The translations under genes were made by a program, and so were the position numbers. A model generated the notes under the pieces. The model made no database searches and had not been told where the DNA came from. It saw only the letters and a program-made list of their open reading frames with translations. From Echinarachnius parma (taxonomy: Eukaryota; Echinodermata; Echinoidea; Clypeasteroida; Echinarachniidae), in contig JBAMJV010008885.1 of assembly GCA_037951105.1 (NCBI GenBank), positions 1 through 64,000 of the forward strand: a stretch of 64,000 nt of DNA, written 5' to 3'. Below, one piece after another: positions 52,985 through 63,360 of the stretch (position 1 is its first letter; every line of letters begins with the position of its first letter).

Positions 52985-53283
52985 AACAGATCCCCAACAT
53001 TAGAATAAAAGTAACCTTAGGTGATTGATCATTTCTTTGTGCAGCTCCTAGATTATGGAATAAGCTACCTGTGGATATTAGGACATCTCAAACATTAGAA
53101 AGCTTTAAATTAAAAGTAAAAACTTATTTTAAACACAGACTTAATTTTGTATTATGATTATGCTTTATATTATATAGCATTGTGTAGTAGAATGGTATTT
53201 ATAGGAGCTCTTGAAGCGCAGTCGAATAATATACATAGTTTCTGCGCTATATAAATGATTTATTATTATTATTATTACTACTA
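52985..53283 (+). mobile_element. Truncated LINE 3' end inside the 4.9-kb foldback
   Basis: Codes FLCAAPRLWNKLPVDIRTSQ, then TLESFKLKVKTYFKHRLNFVL and a stop, a typical L2/CR1-type C-terminus. It ends GCGCTATATAAATGATTTAT with an ATT repeat tail. Confidence 0.75.
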
Positions 53284-53526
53284 CTAAAGAATTATGCTGA
53301 ATGATATCCCTCTAAAAATAAACAGCATACGTTTATGTACAGTACATCATCCGCTAAAGAGTAACAATGATGTGCTCGACAGTCATTTAGTTTTTTAACC
53401 ATAGATGTTTTGCAGTAAACTTATAACAGGAAACGCTCTGAGGTTCCTCAGTGTCAGTGAGAACTGTTTGAATTCAACTTGATAAAGTGAGCAATTAATG
53501 GAAGGGAATTTCCATGTCTGAGTCCT

Positions 53527-53603
53527 AGGGTGGTATTCTAAAATTTGTCCTAAGCAAGAACTTAGGACAAGATTTAGGACAAATATTAGAATACCACCCC
53601 TAG
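53527..53603. mobile_element. Miniature hairpin, 77 bp
   Basis: GGGTGGTATTCTAAAATTTG pairs with CAAATATTAGAATACCACCC; the loop repeats TTAGGACAA. Confidence 0.7.
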
Positions 53604-54690
53604 CCTTTAATCCACAAATCTGAAGACTGGTTTCTTAATTATCTGTGGAGTCGGGTATTAAGTGGTTCACAGAGTTGTCACTTATGTCAATGATTACATC
53701 ATTACATGTGTCTGTATAATGAAAGATCTTAACTCAGGTATACTGAAATGTGAAAGCCACCAACCTAATTTACACATCTCTATGAAATTAGTGTAACACT
53801 TTTGACCATTACATTAAGTGATGGGTAATGCACTTATTACGAAATACGGCTAGATATTCGTAGTCATTGGCAGGTAAGGCGATTTTGAATGAGTCCTGGA
53901 GACACATGCAGTCACATAATGTTACCATAGCTGTTAAATCCATCATCCTGACCAGTGCGAGGATTCAAATCTTTGAAAAGCTGCAATATACACGCTCTTA
54001 AAGATCTTTTCTCAATAAAGGAGATACTTCTCCGTATATAGGAGCTGTGCTGCTGTGATCACCATCAATGACAAGAATGCAATGTCACGGATTCAAACAG
54101 TATAATTATGCTCTAAATTGTAAGGGTTCTTTCATGATAGATATTCTATATCTATAGGCCTATTACATATTTGCGTTCCATAATATTATAATTATAATAT
54201 TTGCTATTTGCTATATCTAGATTCTGTGCATTTCATTATCAAGACGTGAAATAAATAAATGCGTTTAGTTCTATTATAATGATTTAGTAAAAACATATAT
54301 CAAAGATACACTATCAAGAACTCATATTCTTATGTATGTTATTGTTTTTAATGCGTTATGTGTTCTATTGTTGTATTACTTTTAATACTTTTATATCATT
54401 TGAACAACTTTCCAAAATTTCACTTGCCGATTGAAGACTTCCAAATAAAAAGTGTGTAACGTTTTAAATAGTTTAAACATTTCAATGCGTTTTTTGTACA
54501 TAACTGAACATGAAATTTCATGTTGTTTGTTTCACACGTGACTTAAAAATGACATGTGGCACATTAAACAAAGATATGATCCGGTCAAATTTGGTATCAA
54601 ACGATGCACAAGACCCTACAGATCACGAATCTGAAGCAATCTGATGATATCATTGTGCATTTTAGTGTAATATTGTGAAAATAGCAGAGA
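53604..54690. other. Interior of the 4.9-kb foldback, nothing recognised
   Basis: A+T-rich sequence with no convincing frame on either strand. Confidence 0.3.
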
Positions 54691-55794
54691 CAAACCTTCA
54701 TGAACCCGAAGGATTTAAGGCGCTATTTACGTACATTAGGGGTTAAATCGTTCATACACGTTTTGTGGACTTCCAGTAGCTAGATCGCGAGGTTGTGCAC
54801 CTAGGTTGTGATCCTAGAAGGTCCTAGAAGACATTTCTGGTGCACAACCTTTTATAACATTCCATGTTTGATATCCTAAAAAAGGGGGTGTTTGCTCCCT
54901 GGGTATTTAGCGAATTCGAATGACCATTGATGAAAATGTATGCTCGTTGTGCAAATTCACTTGCTCCTACGTGATTTTGAACGACTATTTACGAATTCGA
55001 ATGCTGCTTTGACACGGCGATCGCAAATCGCGCGAATTCGTTTGCTCTTATTATCAATTGGATTGACACAATCGCGAAATTGAGCGGGGAAACCTATAGT
55101 ATGAGGTGATTACTAGACTTTTTTTTTCTATGAAACAGGTTTGATTATGTTATTATCAACAAGTGGTACAATTGTAAATCGTACACTCACTAATTTATCC
55201 ATATATATGTTTGTTTCGACTATGGTACAGGTTTTGTAATGTTATTATCAACAAATGGGACAATTATAAATCGTATGTTATTTAGGATTGTGAATCATTG
55301 CGCCAGTACACTCACAACAATTATATTTTTTTAAATAAAATTATGTTTTGGAAGTATGGGAAAGTGGTTATGTGTGTAGGTGTGTGTGTGTGTGTGTGTT
55401 TGTGTGTACAATGTTTGTGTTTATTTTTCACAACCAATTTCCATTGGCTCATTCTAAAACGGATGTTACTATTGTTTAATTCGTAGCTAATGAATGGAAT
55501 TTAATTTTAAGTATTATTGCATGCAGGCAGCTAAATCAAACCAAAGATATTCATCCAGCAAAACATTTGCTATGTAAGCCTAAAATGTAAGATATGCCAC
55601 TGTTATATTTTGACTTACTTTACTTCTTTGAATGTGCTATTTATCTAGTTTACTGTTGTTTCACTGTTGCAAAGCATTGCAGTGGAAACTCTTTATAAAG
55701 ACAACAACAAATTCACTTTGAGCTTTTATAGGTGCTTGACAATGCAAAATTTGATTATTATTATTGTCCGTCCGTTAAATGTCAGCCTAATGCC

Positions 55795-56335
55795 TAGGTC
55801 ACAAATGCACCGGGTGCCGCATGATCTTTTTACCTAGGGCGGATTGTCTACGATTTCGGGGAGTTGGGATATCGCACGATGTCTGCGGTATCCTTGTGTA
55901 GCGGTCACACATTTGCCGGAGCAAGACGCGATGAGTTAATAGGGAGTTCCCGTGCTTACAATCAGAGCGCTCATACGGATGCATTACGGGACTCGTACGG
56001 ACATAGCAAGATACTCTTACGATATCTTTGACATCTTGCGACTACCGTACAATTTGAGTGGCCCAAAATTGAGTCGCAAAATCGTACAATATTCAATAAA
56101 ATGCTACGGTGTCCATGCTCGGCCCATGCAGTGCCCTTGCGATACTATCCACAACTTGTATGCAGGCTTACGGCCAGTAAAAATCGTACGATGCATAATT
56201 TTTCAAAAATCCACGTTGTATAGCGTCCCACGACGTCGTACGGCAAGGAAAATGCAACGCATTCCTGCAAGATTACCCCTAAAAGTAGCATCGTACGGGC
56301 GCCTTATTACCCGAATCGGAGCATTTGTGACCTTA
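55795..56335. mobile_element. CGTACG-family MITE in the B-C spacer
   Basis: Ends GGTCACAAATGCACCGGGTG and CGGAGCATTTGTGACC are inverted copies. The interior repeats CGTACG and CGATTTT-type motifs as in the 2.8-kb element. The A-B spacer has the uninterrupted sequence near 17715. Confidence 0.7.
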
Positions 56336-56742
56336 TCAGTGTAACTGGGCCAAATAAAAGTGTCCCAAACTTCTTCTTCACACTAAATGAAAGAACATAT
56401 CATTGTTTATTCTGCAATAGTTGTGATGATTGAAAATGCTGCATAGTTAATATTTGTACGTTTCGTTTTCAGTTTGTAAAGCATTACAGTGGAACATCCT
56501 CATTAAGGGGCTCTTATTTAACAAAAACATAATTTATGTTGGCATTTTTAGGTCAGTCTTAAAGGTGTGACTATCCCTAAATGTTTCTCAACCTTCCAAA
56601 CTAGATATTTATGATTGAATCAAAACGCATTCCGGAAATCGTTTTAATTGTCAAAATCAATGGGCATAGTCTAGACCCTATATAGGTTATAAAATCTGAC
56701 ATAAAGTGCCCACTTTTGTTCACCAGGTAAACAGTCTTACCG

Positions 56743-57037
56743 GTGTTAAACAAAGTTAAAGTCTTTCCCGTACCAATGTTGGCACATAAGGCGGCGCCTA
56801 TCTCCGTTTCAATAGCCCTAGGCCACACGTCTACTAAATGTAGCGAAAGTTACAGAAGGGGGCTAGTCCTCTGGTAACTCGTGTGATTAACTTTCCCTTT
56901 TCCATTCTATAAATGCCGAGTGTCTGGCTAGAAGGCAGAAGGTACCATTTTTAAAGACTTTGGTATGACCCGGTCTGGGTTCGAACCCGGGACCTCCCGT
57001 GCATGAGGCGGACACTCTAACCGCTAAGCCACCATGC
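56743..57037 (-). mobile_element. tRNA-derived SINE, reverse orientation, 8-bp target duplication
   Basis: Reverse complement of the 20400 SINE (GGGTTCGAACCCGGGACCTC near its head). Flanked by TCTTACCG at 56735-56742 and 57038-57045; the A-B spacer has a single TCTTACCG at 18398. Confidence 0.85.
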
Positions 57038-57512
57038 TCTTACCGCTGTACTGGACTTTGAATGTGTCACAAAGTTCCAAATGAAGGAACTATTGCGCAA
57101 TAATATATTTTTGATGATCAATGTTTATAATTGTTGCATATTCAGGATTGGAATTTTCCAGTGTTGTAAAGCATTCAAGTAGAGCCTTCAGCCTTGTTAT
57201 ACAGAGCTCTAAATAGCAACACAATTAAATGTACTTGTGGCTTTTATAAGTCAATCTTTCTGGTGTGACTGGGCTCTAAACTTTTCTCAAACTTCCAAAT
57301 GAAGAAATATATCTGTGTCTATAATATTTCACATAATTTGTGATGATTGATTATATTTCAAGCTGCTGCATAGTCTAACTTTGAATGTTAATGTTTAGAG
57401 TTAAGAGTATTACTGAAATAGAAGTATTGGCGATACATATATACTTACATTAACAATATTATAAACACAACTATTTGTTGACTTCCTTTGTCTACATTTA
57501 TATTTTGATATA

Positions 57513-58093
57513 TTAAAGGGGTAGTACAGTTTTGGTAAGGCTGAACTTTAGTAATCAAACCTGGACAGTAACATTATAAACTAATAATTATAACTCTACA
57601 ATGCTCGAAAGGTATACAAAATTACAAACAACTAAGTAAAAAGCCTGTTATCATTCAAAAAGAGCCATTAAAACACAAGAGGGTGCTTTCTAAAATGGCA
57701 TTGGTTTCAACTATTTTTCATACAAAATTATGCATGTGATGTTTCATTGAAATAATGATTAAATAGAGAGATCATCAACAACTATTTAAAAAACGCTTTT
57801 GTAAGTTACGATTGATCGTAAGTCAGAAAATTTACGCGTTTCAACCAATCCGATTTACGCATCTAGAACACGTGATCTGACTTACGATTAATTGCAACTT
57901 ACAATCGATTGTATCTCTTTCTGCAACGGGGCACAGATATATTTATTGATATTTCAGTCGTTTCTTGGTCGAATTTGACCAAATAAAGTTAATTCTGCCA
58001 TTAAAATTACATGTTCTCTCAAATTCGACACTCAGTTTTTCATTACCTCACAAAAGAATTGTGATGTGCAAAAACCAAAACCAATCTACCCCT
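57513..58093. mobile_element. MITE of the TTAAAGGGGTAGT family with an inner hairpin insert
   Basis: Left end TTAAAGGGGTAGTACAGTTT, internal sequence as in the 22725 copy, right end worn (CAATCTACCCCTCAATAA). Its central part is replaced at 57796-57905 by a hairpin-forming segment. Confidence 0.65.
57796..57905. mobile_element. Small foldback inside the 57.5-kb MITE
   Basis: GTAAGTTACGATTGATCGTA near the left and its imperfect complement (TTACGATTAATTGCAACTTAC) at the right; absent from sister copies of the MITE. Confidence 0.5.
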
Positions 58094-58194
58094 CAATAAT
58101 AAAGGACCATTATATGAATATAAATACTGTATGGGCCGTTTTTTATGGGTTGTTTTTATGGGAAATGTATTTCAAGAATACACTGTTCATCATG

Positions 58195-58295
58195 GGCGTC
58201 GATCCTTCGTAATACCTAATGTTCAGCAGGGGATGAATGAATAGATCACCCCCCCCCCCCCCCCCCCCCTGAACAATATGTATCAATATACCGCT
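58195..58295. mobile_element. Poly-C foldback of the CATGGGCGT family, B-C spacer
   Basis: Same left part as the 19793 copy (TAATACCTAATGTTCAGCAG) with a 20-base C run. Confidence 0.5.
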
Positions 58296-59036
58296 TCTGT
58301 AATGTATACACTCAGTTTTTCATTATCTCACAAAAAATAAGTAGTCTAGCGCCCTCTCTACCAAAACTCAACTATCCCTTTAACAATAGTAACTAGGTCC
58401 GGCAAGCTAAACCCAATCCTGCAATCACATCCTAACAAACAAATACATGTAAAACAACAACAAAACAAACAAACAAACACATTGAAACAAATAATGTATG
58501 ATTGTATTTTGTGTATCTGTATGTCTTTCAATGTGAATGGGCCCTAAAAGTGTCACAACTTTTCCAAATGGAGGAACATATCAGTTTTTATAGTATTCTA
58601 CATCATTTGTGATGAGTTATATTTCTAATTGCTACGTAGTCTAACTTTGAATATTAAAGATTTATACTTGCTGCATAGTCTAACTTTGAATGTTTACAGT
58701 TTTAAAGCATTACTGTAGTTGATTAATGGATGTATTGGCTATATTAACAATATTATATACACAACTATTTGTTGATTTCCTCGAAATGTTTATTTTGTAT
58801 ATACAATCTATTTGATCAATAATAAGACCGTTATATACATATAACTTATGTTTCATTTGCTGGTTTTTTCTGTGTTTTGCTGTTTTTCTTTTTCTACCAT
58901 AAAGTACCAAATCCTGCAATCACACTAACTTACAAACAAACAAAAATAACAAATTAATTGTAGTAATAATATATTGAATATCTTACAATTCCTCTCTATT
59001 TCCCTCATTTTTCTTGTCGATGCTAATACACTCGAT

Positions 59037-59629
59037 CGTGTACGATGCGACCACGAAGGACCACGAAGGGGAATTCCACCCCAGAAATGTGATGTTTGCT
59101 ATAAAATGAAGTGAATATGAAGAATCATGATCGAAAATCTGAGCCAAAACGGTGGAGTAATAAAGAAGTTATGACAGGATGAACTTTGCTCCGATTTTTA
59201 GTATCGTTCGCAATTGCTATCGATCGTGACGTCACTTGCGAGCTGCAGCCATTTTGACTTCTACATGGAAATTTAAAAAAATTTAATTTTCTTAATAACA
59301 AAGCAAATTTATGAGCTTACAAATTCCAAAGAGGTTGGCCCATCGATATTATTCTATGAATTCGTGAAAACAAGCAGAGAAAAATTAATTTTTAGCAACG
59401 AAAATGAGAAATAAGTGTATTTTCATGTACTAAAGGCATGGCGAGTTGCGCGTCAATGATGTTGCATATGGCGGCAATTTTGAAACGATCGCTCATTACT
59501 ACATGATGTTCAAATCGATATAACTCCCGTGTTTCTTGTCCGATTTTGATCAAATTTTCACCAATTATGCCTCTTATTCTGCTTATTCAAATAACGAATG
59601 GTTTTATCAGGCCCGGACTACCCCTTTAA
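59037..59629. mobile_element. Insert in the B-C spacer absent from the A-B spacer
   Basis: Homology to the A-B spacer (TACACTCGATGGTTAAACATTCG near 24160) stops at about 59037 and resumes at AATTCGTTTGCATAGAC. The ends AAGGGGAATTCCACC and complement of AAGGGGTAGTCCGGG are weakly inverted. Confidence 0.5.
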
Positions 59630-60047
59630 CAATTCGTTTGCATAGACACAAGCCAATGAGATTTATTCAGTGAGTCAGTAAATTATGGAGAGTAAGAGAG
59701 AGAGAGACAGAGACAGAGAATGAAAATCAAATAATATCTGGGTTTTTTTTTAATGAATGCCACGCACGTTTGCGCAAACACAATATATTCATATTATGGC
59801 CACTATATCATTCACTTTTACAGTAGTATGGTTATAGCTCCCTTTTATTTGCTTCACATCATTGTATTCATATGAGGGCGATCTACTCCTAACAAGCGGT
59901 ACGGTGAGCCAGGTAGTATACAACTGAAACAAGTTGGAATCATTACTTTGCAGTAAAAGCCCGGGATTATACAAATCAACTGCGAAGGTTAAAATACGTT
60001 ACTTTTAGACACAAAACAATGAAATTATTTCGATATAGTTTTGTTAG

Positions 60048-60110
60048 TTTTGATACCTACTTCCGCGCCCCTCAGAGGGTACCTTGAAGATTTGGTGAAT
60101 AAAAAGATTG
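60048..60110 (+). promoter_or_regulatory. Putative proximal promoter of gene C
   Basis: The same block as upstream of gene B (GATACCTACTTCCGCGCC, CCTCAGAGGGTACCTT). The TATA position reads GAATAAAAAG, a weaker match. Confidence 0.42.
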
Positions 60111-60150
60111 CATAGCAAAGAAATTGAAACCCCATCAGCCAACTATGTTA

Positions 60151-60436
60151 ATGGCAGCCTTACCTAAGCTTCGGACATTCCTGAGCCACTTTGGAAGTAG
60201 GACCAGGACCAGATCGCTGTCCTCCCAGATCCAGGACCATGGACTCCTAGTCCAATTAAACCACCAATGTTCATTTCAGAGAAGAGCCGCACAGTTCAGT
60301 GTCGTGAGTTTGAGATGTTATTCAAGTTCAAGCAACTCTGCTCAGTGTCCAGCCAGAGGCTGGTCTTGCCGATGAGATGCTGGACATCCAGGCTAGCGGC
60401 CTGAAGCCCGGTCAGCTGGTCACTCTGCGATCACAG
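60151..60436 (+). pseudogene. Gene C exon 1 with deletion
   Basis: Aligns base for base with gene B exon 1 apart from the 11-base gap and scattered substitutions. ATG at 60151 (or 60145 in frame), donor GTCAGT. Confidence 0.8.
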
Positions 60437-60456
60437 GTCAGTTATAACAAAATAAT

Positions 60457-61018
60457 TAAAGGGCAATGAAACCCAAGCAAAATGTTGCTTTCGTAGACTT
60501 GAAGATATTAGGAGGAATAATCTCTGAAAGTTAGAACATAATCGGGCAAGCAACGAGAAAACTATGGCTCTTTGAAGATATCCATTTATTCCTATGCGGG
60601 ACTCAAATTGGCAATGCACTCTGATAAGTGTGTGGACTACTCCCCATATGTTTTGTACACAAAATTTAAATTTTGTTCAATTTTCTCAAAATATATGTTT
60701 ACCCTTCATTTGAGTTCAACATATGTTTTGTAGAACACATTTATACACAACATATCGTGAGTTTGTGGAATGGAAAAGTGTGACTATGAAGAAAATTGTA
60801 AAAATGGGGAAATTTGTTTACAAAACGTATGGGGAGTTGTCCACACACTTATCAGAATGCGTTGCCAATTTGAGTTCCTCATAGGAATACATGGGCATCT
60901 TCAAAGAGCCATAGTTTTCTTGTTTATGGCCCAATTATGCTCTAACTTTCAGAGATTATTCCTCTAATCTCTTCAAGTCTATGAAAGCAACAGTTTGCTT
61001 GGGTTTCATTGCCCTTTA
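60457..61018. mobile_element. Foldback, 562 bp, arms of about 215 bp
   Basis: TTAAAGGGCAATGAAACCCA at both ends in inverse orientation; the arms stay alike through TCATAAGTGTGTGGAC-type sequence to the centre near 60740. In intron 1 of gene C. Confidence 0.82.
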
Positions 61019-61391
61019 AAGGTTTTTTAGATGAGCTTATCTGGGCCAGCATAGGAATAAAGTACAACCACAAAAAGATACACTGTACATATGCTTAATT
61101 GTGCGCTCTTAAAGGCCATCCTAGTTCAGTAAAAAATAGGATCAAGGTTTTAAGCTCAGTTTAGCTATGCCAGCGGGGAATGTAACAAAATATGCAATGA
61201 TAACATGGACAATGAACCAAAAGGAGAGCTCCGTTTCACTACATTATGACAAACTAAAACAATTATACATGTATATTTTACCTGTTCACTGTTTTCAATC
61301 CCCATAGAGCTGATGTACAGGTCCCACCATGTTCCTGTCGGCAATGAGTTAATCCATTCATTTCATGACCTTTTTGTATATCTTCGCCCAG

Positions 61392-61467
61392 GTGTACACA
61401 GAAGATGGCAAGTATAGGTTCCTGTCCACGGCTCAGTACAAAGCAGGGGAGGATGGAACAGTCAAAG
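61392..61467 (+). CDS. Gene C exon 2
   Basis: 76 bases, acceptor TTCGCCCAG, donor GTAAAT. Encodes VYTEDGKYRFLSTAQYKAG and GEDGTVK, the same length and frame as gene A. Confidence 0.82.
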
Positions 61468-61634
61468 GTAAATTAACAAAATGGTTAATTGTATATAACC
61501 TGTTTCCTTCCAGATTCTGAAATCTCCGTAAGCCTTTTCCGTAAGCCATGGGTTTATATGACATTATTGAACATTTCTCATGGTCATATGAATTATTTTA
61601 AAGGGTATACAGTTTTGGTAAGGCTGAGCTTTAT

Positions 61635-62159
61635 GCTACAGTCACATTTGCTCTACGGCGAGCGTACGGCGGCCGTACGCCCCCGAAACCGAGAGAAACG
61701 TGCAGCGGCCGCAGAAAATCTGCGGTGGCCGTAGGGTCCCCGTACGGCGTATCCGTATATTTCACAGGCCGCAGGGGTTGCCGTAGAATTATAGCGCGGA
61801 GTTATAACTTTTTTCATTTCTACGTTCGCCGTAGCAATGAGACACGCCGTAGCCATGCCGTAGAACGGTTCCACGTCGGGCGCACGGTGGCCTTGCGGGC
61901 GCCGTGGGGCTGCCCTAGGGTATTATGAATTAATTTTGACTTTTGCGGACCCCCAATAAATTACGTCGGCCGTAGGAATTCCACGGGCGCCCTAGGGCAG
62001 CCTTACGGCGGCCTTACTGTCCCCGTACGGTGGCCTTGCGGTGTGTGACACACCCTGCGGGCAACGCAAGGCCCACGCACGGCTCCCGTACGCTCGCCTC
62101 ACGCCATCCGTACGGCATCCGTGGCAGTCTGCGCCGTGCGTGGAGCAAGTATTTACAGT
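61635..62159. mobile_element. CGTACG-family MITE in intron 2 of gene C
   Basis: Left end CTACAGTCACATTTGCTCTA, right end TGGAGCAAGTATTTACAG, interior dense in GCCGTACGG and GGCGGCC. It sits inside the start of a TACAGTTTTGGTAAGGCTGA repeat (61599-61634). Confidence 0.6.
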
Positions 62160-62329
62160 ATTCCAGTTGTTTTCATATGTATATCATATCTGTCATGTAG
62201 ATTGTAGATAACGTCAACAGTGATGCCGGCAGCGTCCCGTGGCAGGAGGCAGCTCTTAACTGGTGAAATATCATACTTGGACCACCAAGTGAACTCAAGA
62301 GCCAATTCACGTGACCTTCTTACCACCTA

Positions 62330-62530
62330 CCCAGGGGGCAAAAGGGGTTTTTCAGCTTTTGCCTGTTGTAAAAGGTTGGCCACCAGTAATGGCGTCTAGG
62401 ACCTTCTGGGATCACAACCTAGGTGGACAACCTCGCGAACTAGCTACTGGAAGTCCACAGGTTGGGTTTTAAGATATTCACCAATTATGCAGCTAAATAG
62501 TGTGTTTCAGCCTTAGGGGTCATGAATACC
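62330..62530 (+). repeat. Relative of the 4.9-kb foldback arms
   Basis: TACCCAGGGGGCAAAAGGGG, ACAACCTCGCGAACTAGCTA and CTGGAAGTCCACAG match 50455-50580. A third, worn copy is at 63200-63300 in the same orientation. Confidence 0.65.
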
Positions 62531-63360
62531 CAGTCACAAATCTTGCACAATTACACCACAATGCACTACTGATTCCAGCTTGTCTTTTCATGGAGGTCTT
62601 CCCTAGAGTCCTGCGCAACATTTGATACCAAGTTTGAGCGTATTGCATCTTTGGTTACTGTGTCACACGTCGTTACAACGTGATACATCACATACGGACG
62701 TGAAATTCGTATACAGCACATATGTATAAAAGGCAACTAAAATAGGCTATATTTCGAACTTTATAAATGTAATTCGCATTTTAGATAACTATTAAGAGCA
62801 TTATATATAATGAAACGAAGTATGTAAATTAATAAACAATACAAAACATAAGCAATAAAACAATGAAATACATAAGAATATGAGTTGCTAATGCTATAAT
62901 TTGTTTAGATGTGGTTAAATTACTATATCAAATGATAAAAAATATATCCACAAAATCACATATTAAGCTTATCCTTTTAATGAGATACACGGGAGTAGGG
63001 AAGGGGGTGTTCAAAAGACCAGCCTTTCATCATTGGACTCCAAAAATAATTATAATCAAGGTCTACCCACCCAGTTTGGACGAAGTGTGTCTGTAGGCTT
63101 ACATGACACGTTTGAGGGCAAGTCTCATTCTAGGTCTAAAGGAGATACATCGTGAAGCTTGCAAATGAGGTATATTAGACATGAACATAGTTGGCTCATG
63201 TTAAAGGTTGGGCCCCATAAATGACTCATAGGACCTTCTAGAAATACAACCTAGTTGGACAACTTCACGGACTAGCTCCTGGAAGTCCACAGGAAGCGAA
63301 ACTTAAAAAGAAAGCATCTACAAAAACCCACTAAATGCAGCCATCTCTACAGACAAAGTT
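62531..63360. other. Intron 2 of gene C, no recognised gene
   Basis: A+T-rich sequence with the worn repeat at 63200-63300; nothing coding is supported. Confidence 0.3.

Larger units (their letters stand above)
50241..55095. mobile_element. 4.86-kb foldback transposon in the B-C spacer
   Basis: AGGTTTTCCCGCTCAATTTG at left and complement of AGGTTTCCCCGCTCAATTTC at right. Arms of roughly 700 bases share inverted landmarks (GCACAACCTCGCGAACTAGC, CTACTGGAAGTCCAC). The A-B spacer has the site unoccupied near 16325. The interior has no transposase frame and holds nested elements. Confidence 0.75.
60151..61467 (+). pseudogene. BAAT-like: BAAT/ACOT-family gene C, 5' part, 11-base deletion in exon 1
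   Basis: Third tandem copy, cut by the window end inside intron 2. Exon 1 is 60151-60436 and exon 2 is 61392-61467; splice sites are intact. Against copy B, exon 1 lacks 11 bases between the two GCT triplets of CTCTGCTGGACCGTCGCTCA (junction at about 60342). The frame is broken after SSSSNSA and would end at a nearby stop. The downstream sequence still encodes LADEMLDIQASGLKPGQ in the shifted frame. Exon 2 is the unshifted 76-base form. Exons 3-9 should lie beyond 64000 if the copy is complete. Confidence 0.8.
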
